DNA of 64,000 nt from Rahnella inusitata (GCF_003263515.1 NZ_JYDE01000007.1:124001-188000), one strand, 5' to 3'. Positions 26,632 through 36,020 are shown, counted from the first letter of the stretch. Translations and numbers: made by a program. Notes: generated by a model from the sequence alone, not told the origin.

Positions 26632-28608
26632 ATGTCATTTTCTCCGGTTGAATCTTTAGAAGTACCTTTGCAAAAAGTGAATATTTCCGATGCGTTCTGG
26701 CTCGAATATCAGCGTCTGGTGAGGGATGTGGTGGTGCCTTATCAGTGGAAAGCGCTGAACGACGATGTGGCAGAGGCCGAGCCGAGCCATGCGATTGAGA
26801 ATTTCAGAATTGCCGCCGGGCAGAGCGAGGGTGAGTTCTATGGCATGGTGTTTCAGGACAGCGATGTCGCCAAATGGCTGGAGGCGGTCGGGTATTTGCT
26901 GGCAAAAACGCCGGATGCTGAACTGGAAAAAACGGCAGATGCAGTCATTGAACTGGTCGGCGCGGTGCAACAACCTGATGGTTATCTCAATACCTATTTC
27001 ACTGTCAAAGCACCGCAGCAGCGTTGGACGAATCTGGCGGAGTGTCACGAGCTTTACTGCGCCGGGCATTTGATCGAAGCAGGCGTAGCTTACGCACAGG
27101 CGACCGGAAAAACCCGTTTGCAGGATATTGTTTGCAAGCTGGCGGACCACATTGCACAGGTTTTTGGCCCCGGCGAACAGCAGTTGCACGGTTATCCCGG
27201 TCATCCGGAAATAGAACTGGCGCTGATGCGTTTATATGAAGCCACCGGCGAAACCCGTTATCTCGAACTGACGCGTTACTTCGTCGAACAACGTGGCGCA
27301 GAGCCGCATTTCTACGATAGTGAATACGAAAAACGCGGTAAAACGTCGCACTGGAATACTTATGGCCCGGCGTGGATGGTGAAAGACAAAGCCTACAGCC
27401 AGGCGCATGTGCCGATAGCGCTACAGACCACGGCTATCGGCCACGCGGTGCGATTTGTGTATCTGTACGCCGGTGTCGCGCATCTGGCGAGACTGAGTCA
27501 GGATCAGGAAAAACGTGAAGTCTGCCAGCGACTGTGGGAAAACATGACCCAGCGGCAGATGTACATTACCGGTTCTGTAGGATCGCAAAGCAGCGGCGAA
27601 GCGTTTTCATCAGATTATGATTTACCCAACGACACCGCTTATACCGAAACCTGTGCCTCGATTGGGCTGATGATGTTTGCCAACCGCATGTTGCAGCTGG
27701 AGGCTGACAGCCGTTACAGCGACGTCATGGAGCGCGCGCTTTACAACACCGTGCTGGCCGGTATGGCGCTCGACGGGAAACATTTTTTCTACGTTAATCC
27801 GCTGGAAGTGCATCCGAAAAGTATCCCGTTCAACCATATTTACGATCACGTCAAAACGGTGCGTCAGCGCTGGTTCGGCTGTGCCTGTTGTCCGCCGAAT
27901 ATCGCACGTCTGTTAGCGTCGCTCGGGCATTATATTTATACCCAAAGGCCGGACGGTGTGGACATCAATCTTTATATCGGCAGCGATGTGGAAGCGACGG
28001 TCGCAGGCAAACCACTGCGTCTCAAACAGTCCGGCGGCTATCCGTGGACCGAACAGGTGCTGATTGAAGTCAGCACCGATGCGCCGCTGGAGGCCACGCT
28101 GGCGCTGCGTTTACCGGACTGGTGCGCCAGCCCGCAGGTGATGCTGAACGGTAAGCCGCTGGAACTGGCCGGTCTGACCCGGCGCGGCTATTTGCGGCTG
28201 ACGCAGGAATGGCAGCAGGGCGATCGCATTGAAATGACATTACCGATGCCGGTGACGCGTGTGAAGGGGAATACGTTGCTGCGACATGTCGCTGGAAAAG
28301 TGGCGATCCAGCGCGGTCCGCTGGTGTATTGTCTCGAACAGGCGGATAACGGCAGCGAACTGCACAATGTCCGGTTGCCGTACGATGCGCAGTTCCGGTT
28401 GATCGCCGGAAGCGGACTTTTTGCCGGTAAGACGCTGTTGCAAACTCAGGGGCAGCGCCGCTCGTCGTCTCAGGCCGGTGAGCAACCGCTCTATCGCTTC
28501 AATCCATCAATCGAAGAGACCGTATCGCAAACCATGACCTTTGTGCCGTACTTTACCTGGGCAAACCGTGGGGAAGGGGAGATGCGCGTGTGGATTGATG
28601 AAGCGTAA
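26632..28608 (+). CDS. Beta-L-arabinofuranosidase, glycoside hydrolase family 127
   Basis: A 658-residue cytoplasmic enzyme, the same length as the Bifidobacterium HypBA1 that founded GH127 and releases L-arabinose from beta-1,2-arabinooligosaccharides. The zinc-thiolate active site can be read: Glu339 and Cys341 in AYTETCASIGLMMF, and Cys417, Cys419 and Cys420 in WFGCACCPPNIARLLAS; Cys419 would be the nucleophile. The N-terminal (alpha/alpha)6 barrel is followed by beta-sandwich domains (from about 430). The ATG at 26632 is preceded by AGGAGG, so the in-frame ATG at 26605, on the transporter stop, is not used. It probably acts on plant-derived arabinofuranosides imported by the adjacent GPH transporter. 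Confidence 0.92.
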   Translation: MSFSPVESLEVPLQKVNISDAFWLEYQRLVRDVVVPYQWKALNDDVAEAEPSHAIENFRIAAGQSEGEFYGMVFQDSDVAKWLEAVGYLLAKTPDAELEKTADAVIELVGAVQQPDGYLNTYFTVKAPQQRWTNLAECHELYCAGHLIEAGVAYAQATGKTRLQDIVCKLADHIAQVFGPGEQQLHGYPGHPEIELALMRLYEATGETRYLELTRYFVEQRGAEPHFYDSEYEKRGKTSHWNTYGPAWMVKDKAYSQAHVPIALQTTAIGHAVRFVYLYAGVAHLARLSQDQEKREVCQRLWENMTQRQMYITGSVGSQSSGEAFSSDYDLPNDTAYTETCASIGLMMFANRMLQLEADSRYSDVMERALYNTVLAGMALDGKHFFYVNPLEVHPKSIPFNHIYDHVKTVRQRWFGCACCPPNIARLLASLGHYIYTQRPDGVDINLYIGSDVEATVAGKPLRLKQSGGYPWTEQVLIEVSTDAPLEATLALRLPDWCASPQVMLNGKPLELAGLTRRGYLRLTQEWQQGDRIEMTLPMPVTRVKGNTLLRHVAGKVAIQRGPLVYCLEQADNGSELHNVRLPYDAQFRLIAGSGLFAGKTLLQTQGQRRSSSQAGEQPLYRFNPSIEETVSQTMTFVPYFTWANRGEGEMRVWIDEA

Positions 28609-28634
28609 AAATATTAAGCGTTCGTGATAAAAGC

Positions 28635-28659
28635 AAACCCGGCGCATTTGGCCGGGTTT
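28635..28659. terminator. Convergent terminator between GH127 and the MFS gene
   Basis: AAACCCGGC-gcatttg-GCCGGGTTT, a perfect 9-bp stem whose ends give T and A tracts on both strands. It sits between two convergent genes. Confidence 0.75.
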
Positions 28660-28680
28660 GTCTTATTGATATCCGCGCTT

Positions 28681-29970
28681 TCAGTTATGAGAGAGTGTGG
28701 TTTCCACTGATTGCTTTGGGGGCTTAATCACAAAGAACACCAGAATGGCACCCAGCGCCGCGACGCCGCCTGCGAGCATAAAGGCGCTGTCGAAACGGCC
28801 AGTATTCTGCACGATAAATCCGGTGACGACCGGCCCGATGATCCCGGAGACGCTGCCGACCAGATGAATAAATCCGCTGGTGCCGCCGACGCGGGATTTA
28901 TGCACCACATCCTGAATAATCGCCCAGTAAATCGCCCCTGTGGTGTACAGGAAGAAAATAGAGACTGACATTAATACCACCGCAGGTACCACGCTGGTCA
29001 CGATACCGGCGAGCGCCACGCAGACGGCTGCCGCTAACAGGCTGACGACTAATATAATTTTACGTGACAGTAATAAGCGACCGGTAATATTAAAAATCTT
29101 ATCGGAAATATAACCGCCTAATGCCAGACCCACGAAGCCGACAATCCATGGAATGACGGTGGTTAAACTCATTTCTTTAATATTTAATCCGTGCGCCTGC
29201 ACCAAATAGGCCGGGAACCAGCTCAGGAAGAAGAATAAAATATAGTTATAGCTGAAGAAGGCAAACGCGGTGACCAGAATAATCGGCTGTTTTAGATAAT
29301 ATCCCAGACCGTGCGCCGCCTGCGCCAGATCTTCTTCTGCACTTAAATGCTCATTCTTCATGGCATCCACCAAACGCAATTCTTCCGGGGAGACGCGTTT
29401 ACTTTTCAGCGGATTATCGGCCACGGTGAAGAACCAGACGGCCATCCATACAATGCCGATCGCAGCAATCACCATAAACGCCGGACGCCAGCCAAATGAA
29501 ATGGCCAGATACCCGACGATCGGGCCGGCCACTGCGCCGCCGAGCGGCGAACCCGCGCTGAGAAGTCCCATGGCGGTGGCAGCCTGTTTCTTCGGGAACC
29601 AGCCGTTAATCATCTTATTTGCCGAGGCGCATATCGGCCCTTCGGCCATACCGAATAATACCCGCAGAATAAGCATGGAATAAAAGCCGGTGGCGATAGC
29701 AGTCATCCCGCAAAATAATGACCACAGTCCGACGGCTAAACCCATAACAATTGTCGGGCCGAATTTATCTACCGCTAAACCCCCGAGGAAGTTAAATATC
29801 GCGTAACCAAAGAAGAAACTCCCAAATATCAGGCCGAACTGTTCGGGATTAATGGTCAGCTCTTTTTCTATCATCGGGACAGTAATCGACAGCGCGACGC
29901 GGTCGAGGTAATTGATCATGTACACCATAAACAGCAGGAATACGATAATCCAGCGCAGATTCTTGAACAT
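28681..29970 (-). CDS. MFS transporter of the anion:cation symporter family
   Basis: Inner-membrane carrier of 429 residues with 12 predicted segments. The N-terminus MFKNLRWIIVFLLFMVYMINYLDRVALSITVPMI and the ACS motif GMAEGPICASANKMINGWFPKKQ are typical of glucarate, galactonate and hexuronate permeases. The gene lies 128 bp downstream of rspB on the same strand, so it likely belongs to the rspA-rspB unit and imports the sugar acid that RspA dehydrates. The E. coli rsp region also has an MFS gene (ydfJ), but I cannot say that this is its ortholog. The ATG at 29970 has GGAG upstream; a GTG five codons earlier overlaps that site. Confidence 0.85.
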   Translation of the reverse strand: MFKNLRWIIVFLLFMVYMINYLDRVALSITVPMIEKELTINPEQFGLIFGSFFFGYAIFNFLGGLAVDKFGPTIVMGLAVGLWSLFCGMTAIATGFYSMLILRVLFGMAEGPICASANKMINGWFPKKQAATAMGLLSAGSPLGGAVAGPIVGYLAISFGWRPAFMVIAAIGIVWMAVWFFTVADNPLKSKRVSPEELRLVDAMKNEHLSAEEDLAQAAHGLGYYLKQPIILVTAFAFFSYNYILFFFLSWFPAYLVQAHGLNIKEMSLTTVIPWIVGFVGLALGGYISDKIFNITGRLLLSRKIILVVSLLAAAVCVALAGIVTSVVPAVVLMSVSIFFLYTTGAIYWAIIQDVVHKSRVGGTSGFIHLVGSVSGIIGPVVTGFIVQNTGRFDSAFMLAGGVAALGAILVFFVIKPPKQSVETTLSHN

Positions 29971-30043
29971 AGGTAAGTGCTCCACTTGGTGTCGTTTTAA
30001 TAGTGTTGCGTTATTTGTAGGTTGAATCTCAGGTACTCAGTGG

Positions 30044-30070
30044 CAGGAAGGATGGCGGGCATCCTTCCTG
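30044..30070. repeat. Perfect 11-bp hairpin between rspB and the MFS gene
   Basis: CAGGAAGGATG-gcggg-CATCCTTCCTG. No T tract follows on the minus strand, so it is more likely an mRNA-stabilising or processing hairpin than a terminator in the rspA-rspB-MFS transcript. Confidence 0.5.
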
Positions 30071-30098
30071 AATTTCCAAAGCTTATAAATTTTAATTA

Positions 30099-31112
30099 TC
30101 AGAACGTCAGTAACACTTTGCAGCAAGCACGCTGCTCCTTTTCAAACAGCGTCAGAGCAGCTTCCACGTCGCTGGCGGGCATCCAGTGCGTCACCAGTTT
30201 TTCCGGCGTAATTTTTCCTTGTTCCATCCATTCAATCACCTGCGGGAAACGGTGGCTGTTCAGGCGCGATGAGAACAACGAGATTTCTTTACTGGTAATA
30301 CTTTGTTGCGTGAAGGTACTGGGCTCGCCGGAGAAACCCATCATCCCGATGCGTGCTGCCGGTGATGCCAGCAAAATGGCTTCCTGCAAAATTGCCGGAT
30401 GGCAGGCAGCATCGACAATCAGCGTAGGACGTACATTTTCTGCGGCCAGTACGTCGGTCACGCTGCGTTCAGTATTATTGATGATCCAGTCTGCCCCACT
30501 TTGCTGTGCCATCTGTAACCGTTCTTCTATGCGGTCGGCGACAATCACTTTCTCCACACCGTAAACGCCTTTCAGCACCTGAATCACCGTCAGCCCCATC
30601 GGGCCAGCGCCGTAAACCAGTGCGGTGTCCTGCGGGGTCGGTTTGAGGAAGGCGGTAATGTTCGCCGCAATGGTAAAAGGTTCGACCATACTGGCGAGTT
30701 TGTCAGGGATCGCGTCGGGCACGACATAGGCATTTTTAGCCGGAGCGCAGGCGTAATCGCTAAAGCCGCCGTCACGATGCACGCCGATCACCTGCAATTC
30801 GGCACAGACATTGGGCCGACCAATGGAGCAGGGATAACAATGTCCGCAGCTGACCACCGGATCGATCACCACGCGCTCGCCGATGCGTGATGCTTCGACG
30901 CCTTCTCCGACGCTGTCGATATGGCCGAAGAATTCATGGCCTATCACGCGCGGATATTTCGCAAACGGATTGTGGCCGTGATAAATATGCACATCCGAGC
31001 CGCAGATCCCTGCGTAACTGACCCGAACTCGTACCTCACCGGCGGCAGGTACCGGCAAGGCACGTTGCTCGATCACCAGTTTTCCCGGTTCTTGTATAAC
31101 CACGCTGTTCAT
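30099..31112 (-). CDS. rspB: Zinc-dependent sugar-acid dehydrogenase RspB
   Basis: A 337-residue medium-chain dehydrogenase closely matching E. coli RspB (starvation-sensing protein; a mannonate or gulonate-type oxidoreductase by later work on the family). Catalytic zinc ligands are in GICGSDVHI and PRVIGHEFFGH; the structural zinc site is SCGHCYPCSIGRPNVC; the NAD(P) site is VYGAGPMGLTVIQVLKG. The ATG at 31112 is chosen because AGGGAG precedes it and the family starts here (MNSVVIQEPGKL). Only 11 bp separate it from the rspA stop, so the two are cotranscribed. Confidence 0.9.
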   Translation of the reverse strand: MNSVVIQEPGKLVIEQRALPVPAAGEVRVRVSYAGICGSDVHIYHGHNPFAKYPRVIGHEFFGHIDSVGEGVEASRIGERVVIDPVVSCGHCYPCSIGRPNVCAELQVIGVHRDGGFSDYACAPAKNAYVVPDAIPDKLASMVEPFTIAANITAFLKPTPQDTALVYGAGPMGLTVIQVLKGVYGVEKVIVADRIEERLQMAQQSGADWIINNTERSVTDVLAAENVRPTLIVDAACHPAILQEAILLASPAARIGMMGFSGEPSTFTQQSITSKEISLFSSRLNSHRFPQVIEWMEQGKITPEKLVTHWMPASDVEAALTLFEKEQRACCKVLLTF

Positions 31113-31123
31113 TATTCGCTCCC

Positions 31124-32338
31124 TTACCAGTTCCACAGAGTACCGTCTTCCAGACGGGCCACCGGCAAATACGCCGGTTCATACGGATATTTCGCTGCCA
31201 ATTTTTCGTCGAACTCGATGCCCAGCCCCGGTTTTTCGCCCGGATGCATATAGCCGTTATCAAACGTCCAGTTATGCGGGAACACTTCCAGCATCTGCTC
31301 GGAATATCCCATATATTCCTGCACGCCAAAGTTTGGCACCCACAGATCGAAGTGCAGGGCAGCGGCCATGCACACTGGCGAAAGATCTGACGGGCCGTGT
31401 GAACCGGTGCGAACCTGATACAAAGAGGCGAAATCAGCGATCCGGCGCATACCGGTAATGCCGCCCGCGTGGGTGATAGTGGTACGGATATAGTCGATCA
31501 ACTGTTCTTCGATGAGCTGTTTGCAATCCCAGATGCTGTTGAAGACTTCACCGACGGCAATCGGGGTCACGGTGTGCTGGCGGATCAAACGGAAGCATTC
31601 CTGATTCTCGGCTGGCGTAGGATCTTCCATCCAGAACAGTCGATAGTCTTCGATGCTCTTACCAAAGCGTGCCGCTTCGATAGGCGTCAGGCGGTGATGC
31701 ATATCGTGAAGAAGATGTTCGTCAAAACCGAATTTATTACGTACGGCTTCAAACAGCTTTGGGGTGAAATCGAGGTATTTTTCCGTCGACCACAGTTGCT
31801 CCTCCGGCCAGTTTCCCTTGGTTGCCGGTTCGTAGGCCAGGCCTTTACCTTTCGACATCCCGTAAGTGGTTTTCATGCCCGGAACGCCGCACTGCGCGCG
31901 GATCGCCTTGAAGCCAAGCTCTTTGTGTTTGGCGTAATCATCCAGCACTTCGTCTACCGAATGACCGGTGGTGTGACAGTAAACCATCACGCCGGTACGG
32001 GATGCGCCGCCAAGCAACTGGTATAGCGGCATATTGGCGGCTTTGGCTTTGATATCCCACAGCGCCGTGTCCACCGCTGAAATCGCTGACATAGTGACCG
32101 GCCCGCGACGCCAGTAAGCCCCTTTGTAGAAAAACTGCCAGATGTCTTCGATCTGGTGCGCATCGCGCCCGATAAGCTGCGGGCAAACGTGGTCTTTCAG
32201 GTATGACGCGACCGGCAGCTCCCGACCATTGAGCGTGGCGTCACCGATACCAGTAAGGCCACTGTCGGTGGTGATTTTCAACGTAACAAAGTTGCGCCCC
32301 GGACAAGTAACAAAGACTTCAGCATTCACGATTTTCAT
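31124..32338 (-). CDS. rspA: D-mannonate dehydratase-family protein RspA
   Basis: A 404-residue member of the enolase superfamily, ManD/RspA branch, which dehydrates D-mannonate or D-gluconate to the 2-keto-3-deoxy acid with varying efficiency. The capping domain (1-115) starts [22 protein letters not shown]; the barrel carries the metal-binding residues in [10 protein letters not shown] and [14 protein letters not shown], and the His of the [11 protein letters not shown] loop. It ends [12 protein letters not shown]-like, as the family does. It is the first gene of the unit rspA-rspB-MFS. An inverted repeat 70 bp upstream is a candidate RspR site. Confidence 0.92.
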   Translation of the reverse strand: MKIVNAEVFVTCPGRNFVTLKITTDSGLTGIGDATLNGRELPVASYLKDHVCPQLIGRDAHQIEDIWQFFYKGAYWRRGPVTMSAISAVDTALWDIKAKAANMPLYQLLGGASRTGVMVYCHTTGHSVDEVLDDYAKHKELGFKAIRAQCGVPGMKTTYGMSKGKGLAYEPATKGNWPEEQLWSTEKYLDFTPKLFEAVRNKFGFDEHLLHDMHHRLTPIEAARFGKSIEDYRLFWMEDPTPAENQECFRLIRQHTVTPIAVGEVFNSIWDCKQLIEEQLIDYIRTTITHAGGITGMRRIADFASLYQVRTGSHGPSDLSPVCMAAALHFDLWVPNFGVQEYMGYSEQMLEVFPHNWTFDNGYMHPGEKPGLGIEFDEKLAAKYPYEPAYLPVARLEDGTLWNW

Positions 32339-32407
32339 CGGTTACGACCTTCTGCAGTAAAGTTGGATGCATTTCCTTTGGCTATAAATACGCCAGATGA
32401 CAACTAC

Positions 32408-32419
32408 CATACAAGTATG
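32408..32419. promoter_or_regulatory. Candidate RspR operator upstream of rspA
   Basis: CATAC-aa-GTATG inverted repeat, 70 bp upstream of the rspA ATG. A short GT/AC-containing dyad fits FCD-type GntR sites in general; the RspR consensus itself is not known to me. The 336-bp gap between rspA and yegS otherwise shows only the yegS terminator. Confidence 0.35.
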
Positions 32420-32632
32420 TTTCTTGATTTTTGCCGGAGAGGATCACACTTTGTTGCGCGAAAGTTATCTGAAGAGAAGGGAATAATGGCGAAGGTAAAC
32501 ACAGGCCATGCGGTCAGATGAGCGGGATACGAACCTCAGAATAACCCATAAAAAAACCTCCGGTTGGCAGGCTGAATGCGGATCAGTCACGTTTGCCTGT
32601 TATTCGATGAGCCGCCAGCAACTTCCAAAATG

Positions 32633-32655
32633 AAAAGGCCCGCAGGGTTGCGGGC
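32633..32655 (-). terminator. yegS terminator
   Basis: Read on the minus strand: GCCCGCA-accc-TGCGGGC followed by CTTTT, directly after yegS. Confidence 0.8.
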
Positions 32656-32674
32656 TGTCTGAACTGGCAGAAAT

Positions 32675-33562
32675 TTACCCCAGCAGTTCACAATGCGGCG
32701 GCAGGCGGCACTGAATGATGTTGGCCAGCACTTCGATGCGAAACTGCTTACCGGTCAGCGGTTCGCCGTCGAGGTTGAAGGTCATATCATGCGGCGCAGT
32801 AATTTCCAGCCAGGGGAGATGAGCGGAGACGATATTTTTATTTTCTTCATTATTGATCAGGCTGCGCAGGAATGAGGGCAGCAGCTCTTCGGAGGTCAGC
32901 AGACGCAATTGCAGCAGGCCGTCGTTGATCAGCGCTTCCGGGCAGATTTGCTGGCCGCCACCGGCCTGACGACCGTTGCCGATGCCAATGACCAGCGCGT
33001 CGCCTTCCCAGCTGAAATCCGGACCTTTGATTTCACAGCGGTCGGCTTTCAGCGTATCAAGACGTAACAGCCCGTGGATAAAATACGAGACGCCGCCGAG
33101 TGCCGCTTTCAGCTTTTCCGGCGTTTCGGTGGTGATACGCGTACCAAATCCGCCGGTCGCCATATTGATGAAGTAGTGCTTATCATTCACCCTGGCAAGA
33201 TCGATGGCTTCCGCCCGGCCTTTTATCGCCAGCAGCAACGCCTGTTCGGGGGCCAGCGGAATATTACAGGCGGTCGCAAAATCATTCGCCGTACCCAGCG
33301 GGACGATACCCAGAACCGGGCGCGGTTCTTCAAGCTGTGCCAATGCTCCGGCGATTTCATTGATGGTGCCATCGCCGCCACCGGCAATAACGGTGTCACA
33401 ACCCAGCGCCACGGCTTCTGCGACATAACGTGCGGCATCGCCGTATTCCCAGGTGACACGGACTGTCAGCTCCACACCTTCTTTTCGCTGCGCACCGACG
33501 GCCACGCGCAGCTCCTCATTGCCTGCGCCTTTTCCATTCAAAATCAGCAATGCTGTGGTCAT
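32675..33562 (-). CDS. yegS: Lipid kinase YegS (diacylglycerol kinase-like)
   Basis: A 295-residue cytoplasmic lipid kinase of the DAGK/sphingosine-kinase fold; E. coli YegS phosphorylates phosphatidylglycerol in vitro. The nucleotide-binding motif [14 protein letters not shown] is at residues 61-74, and [10 protein letters not shown] follows. The C-terminal beta domain contains FNLDGEPL. N-terminus [14 protein letters not shown] matches the family. It lies downstream of the CyaR gene on the same strand with about 220 bp of AT-rich DNA between them. As in E. coli it is near yegQ and baeR. Confidence 0.94.
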   Translation of the reverse strand: MTTALLILNGKGAGNEELRVAVGAQRKEGVELTVRVTWEYGDAARYVAEAVALGCDTVIAGGGDGTINEIAGALAQLEEPRPVLGIVPLGTANDFATACNIPLAPEQALLLAIKGRAEAIDLARVNDKHYFINMATGGFGTRITTETPEKLKAALGGVSYFIHGLLRLDTLKADRCEIKGPDFSWEGDALVIGIGNGRQAGGGQQICPEALINDGLLQLRLLTSEELLPSFLRSLINNEENKNIVSAHLPWLEITAPHDMTFNLDGEPLTGKQFRIEVLANIIQCRLPPHCELLG

Positions 33563-33779
33563 GTATGCTCCTTTTCTCTATACATAACTACCATAAATGA
33601 AAATGCTCATACTTGGCTATCAGATAAATGATTGAAAAAAACTCCGCATGAATAAAATAATTGAACTTAAATATATTCGATAAAGCTATTATTTTTTTGG
33701 AATACATTATTTTTATTAATCGACTAAAAGAAAAGAATAATTATTTTGACGAAGGGGATGTTTAAATGGATTGATTACC
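33563..33779. other. AT-rich spacer between yegS and cyaR
   Basis: Very AT-rich non-coding DNA that must hold the yegS promoter. No open frame of note and no strong inverted repeat was seen. Confidence 0.5.
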
Positions 33780-33871
33780 AAAAGAAAAGCCAGCTCAAGG
33801 GAGATTGAGCCGGCCAAGGAGGTGGTTCCTAGTGTAGTCCGTTGCTTTATTTTGCATTCGAAGTAAATTGC
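33780..33871 (-). ncRNA. cyaR: CyaR (RyeE) Hfq-dependent small RNA
   Basis: On the minus strand the sequence AGGAACCACCTCCTT is that of the E. coli CyaR seed region that represses ompX, luxS, nadE and others. It is followed by the terminator hairpin CCGGCTCAA-tctccc-TTGAGCTGG and TTTTCTTTT. The loop TCTCCC and flanking AA/TT are also as in E. coli CyaR. The 5' part has diverged. The predicted start near 33871 follows a -10 TAATAT at 33883-33878, giving about 92 nt (87 in E. coli). Location next to yegQ on the same strand is conserved. A CRP-like site centred at -41.5 fits known cAMP-CRP activation. Confidence 0.92.
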
Positions 33872-33904
33872 GAATGCATATTATCCAGCTAAGAAAGAAA
33901 TAGA

Positions 33905-33920
33905 TGTGATCCGTTTCTTA
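33905..33920 (-). promoter_or_regulatory. CRP site of cyaR
   Basis: TGTGA-tccgtt-TCTTA, the left half perfect and the right half 3 of 5. Its centre is 41.5 bp from the predicted cyaR start, the class II activation position. It lies just after the yegQ stop region. Confidence 0.6.
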
Positions 33921-33934
33921 TTTTCAGCAAAAGC

Positions 33935-35320
33935 CTATTTTGCGTGTGGATTGCGCGTGTCTGTTTCTTGCAGATTGCGCAACAAAATGGCGAACTCGAG
34001 GCTGATGTCGTCCGGCAGGGCGGCGTAAACAATGTGGCCGTTGCCTGGCGCGACGTCGGTCGGCTGGCCTTTCTTATTACGCAGCGCTTCAAGGCGGAAC
34101 TGAATATTGCCCTGCGGCGTCATCATTTCTACGCTGTCGCCGACGCTGAATTTATTTTTCACGTCGATCTCAGCCCAGCCATCCACGCGATTACCGGTGA
34201 ATTCGCCGACAAACTGCTGACGGTCGCTGACTGAGAATCCATACTCGTACGTCTGCTGCGCATCGTGCGTATGGCGGCGCAGGAAACCTTCGGTATAACC
34301 GCGATGCGCCAGGCCTTCCAGCGTGGTCAGTAATGTTGGATCGAAAGGTTTACCGGCAACGGCGTCGTCGATGGCGCGACGATACACCTGCGCCGTGCGC
34401 GCGCAGTAGTAGAAGGATTTGGTGCGGCCTTCGATTTTCAGCGAATGAACGCCCATTTTGGTCAGGCTCTCGACGTGCTGAATAGCGCGTAAATCTTTGG
34501 AATTCATGATGTAGGTGCCGTGTTCATCTTCGAACGCACTCATGTATTCACCCGGACGCAGCGCTTCTTCCAGCATGTACACTTTGTCCGTCGGCTGACC
34601 GATGCCCAGAGTGGGTTGCACGGCCTCGACCTGCTGTACCGGTATCGGCTCATGCTGATGCACGATGCTGCCGATATCGTTCTCTTTACCTTCCTGAACT
34701 TTGTATTCCCAGCGGCAGGCGTTGGTGCAGGTACCCTGATTCGGGTCACGCTTGTTGATGTAACCGGAAAGCAGGCAGCGGCCGGAATAGGCCATGCACA
34801 GCGCACCGTGGACGAAAATTTCCAGTTCCATATCCGGCACCTGCGCGCGGATTTCGGCGATCTCTTCGAGTGACAGCTCGCGCGACAAAATCACGCGCGT
34901 CAGCCCCATTTGTTTCCAGAACTTCACCGTCGCCCAGTTCACTGCGTTGGCCTGCACCGACAGATGAATATCCATCTGCGGGAATGCTTCGCGCACCATC
35001 ATGATAAGCCCTGGGTCGGACATGATCAGCGCGTCCGGCCCCATGTCGATAACCGGTTGCAGATCACGCAGAAAGGTTTTCAGCTTGGCGTTGTGCGGCG
35101 CGATATTGACAACCACGTAGAATTTTTTACCCAGGGCATGGGCTTCGTTAATGCCGATTTCCAGATTCTGGTGATTAAATTCGTTATTACGCACGCGCAG
35201 GCTGTAACGCGGTTGTCCGGCGTAAACTGCGTCTGCGCCATAGGCGAAGGCATAACGCATATTTTTCAGGGAACCGGCAGGAGAGAGCAGTTCAGGAACA
35301 AAGGAATCGGGGGTTAACAT
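33935..35320 (-). CDS. trhP: Peptidase U32-family tRNA hydroxylation protein TrhP (YegQ)
   Basis: A 461-residue member of the U32 family that in E. coli acts with prephenate-derived donors in forming 5-hydroxyuridine at the wobble base (U34) of several tRNAs. N-terminus MLTPDSFVPELLSPAGSLKNMRYAFAYGADAVYAGQ; U32 signature ELEIFVHGALCMAYSGRCLLSGYINKRDPNQGTC... with the conserved Cys residues (probable Fe-S ligands: GRCLLS, GTCTNACRW, YYCART). The ATG at 35320 is preferred over the in-frame start seven codons upstream. Gene order yegP-yegQ-cyaR as in E. coli. Confidence 0.93.
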   Translation of the reverse strand: MLTPDSFVPELLSPAGSLKNMRYAFAYGADAVYAGQPRYSLRVRNNEFNHQNLEIGINEAHALGKKFYVVVNIAPHNAKLKTFLRDLQPVIDMGPDALIMSDPGLIMMVREAFPQMDIHLSVQANAVNWATVKFWKQMGLTRVILSRELSLEEIAEIRAQVPDMELEIFVHGALCMAYSGRCLLSGYINKRDPNQGTCTNACRWEYKVQEGKENDIGSIVHQHEPIPVQQVEAVQPTLGIGQPTDKVYMLEEALRPGEYMSAFEDEHGTYIMNSKDLRAIQHVESLTKMGVHSLKIEGRTKSFYYCARTAQVYRRAIDDAVAGKPFDPTLLTTLEGLAHRGYTEGFLRRHTHDAQQTYEYGFSVSDRQQFVGEFTGNRVDGWAEIDVKNKFSVGDSVEMMTPQGNIQFRLEALRNKKGQPTDVAPGNGHIVYAALPDDISLEFAILLRNLQETDTRNPHAK

Positions 35321-35505
35321 AGTCAATCTCAGTCTGATCACAAGTCAGGGCCGTCCCGGATGCGGGGCGACGAAAGGCCAGAATTGTAACGTCTGAGTTG
35401 AACAAAAGCAGCCGGTTAGTGTGGGTATTTGGGGTTTTACGGGGTCAGATCAATTTTTGGCTTCTGAGGTTGCCGCAAGGAATGCGACAACCTCAGTAAA
35501 AGGGA

Positions 35506-35853
35506 TCAGGCGGGTTGTTGGGTTGAATCGCGGATATCGGCTGTCGCCCCGTTTTTCACTACTGACTGCACGCCTTTCCTCGCCGCGCCTTCGGTGGTGT
35601 ACATTTCACTGACGCCAATCACCTGATGATTTTTGGCTTTCAGCACAAAATAAAACTGCCCGTCTTTTGAGGGTTTTATCTCGTATTGTTCTTCATATGG
35701 CGCGTTGTTTTGCACAGACGTGATGCCATTTTCTGCCGAGGCTTTGCTGGCATACATTTCACTGGTGAGAATAATCTCTCCGTTCCCGGCCTTCAGGTTA
35801 AAGTGAAACTGTCCATTCTTCGCTTTTTTCAGATCATAGTGACCAGTCGCCAT
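35506..35853 (-). CDS. yegP: YegP family protein (two DUF1508 repeats)
   Basis: A 115-residue small soluble protein made of two tandem DUF1508 units: KAKNGQFHFNLKAGNGEIILTSEMYASKASAENGI and a second copy beginning PSKDGQFYFVLKAKNHQVIGVSEMYTTEGAARKGV. E. coli YegP has the same duplicated fold of unknown function. The ATG at 35853 has GGAG 9 nt upstream and fits the family length (110 in E. coli). It sits between baeR and yegQ as in E. coli, in its own transcription unit. Confidence 0.92.
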   Translation of the reverse strand: MATGHYDLKKAKNGQFHFNLKAGNGEIILTSEMYASKASAENGITSVQNNAPYEEQYEIKPSKDGQFYFVLKAKNHQVIGVSEMYTTEGAARKGVQSVVKNGATADIRDSTQQPA

Positions 35854-35955
35854 AAAGGTTATCTCCAGCAAGGGGGGTTATTTTCCACAGCTAAGTGTAG
35901 TTAAAGGAGAATCTTTCGCGGCGATAAGAGGAAGTTAAGGCATGAAATGTGAACT

Positions 35956-35999
35956 GGCCGACAGACTTTCAGCAACTTTACAAAACTGAACTGTCGGCC
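35956..35999. repeat. Long inverted repeat between baeR and yegP
   Basis: GGCCGACAG (35956-35964) pairs with CTGTCGGCC (35991-35999), and TTCAG/CTGAA extend the stem inside. No T tract on either strand. It follows baeR by 22 bp and may protect the 3' end or end transcription weakly. Confidence 0.5.
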
Positions 36000-36020
36000 C
36001 GAAAAGAACGGCTATGAGCG

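Noticed and set aside
30044-30070. Rho-independent terminator after rspB.
   Set aside because: The stem is perfect but no T tract follows on the minus strand; kept as a hairpin only.
32486-32521. 11-codon frame after AGAAGGGA (MAKVNTGHAVR).
   Set aside because: It has a good Shine-Dalgarno but is too short to judge and no leader-peptide function is suggested by neighbouring genes.
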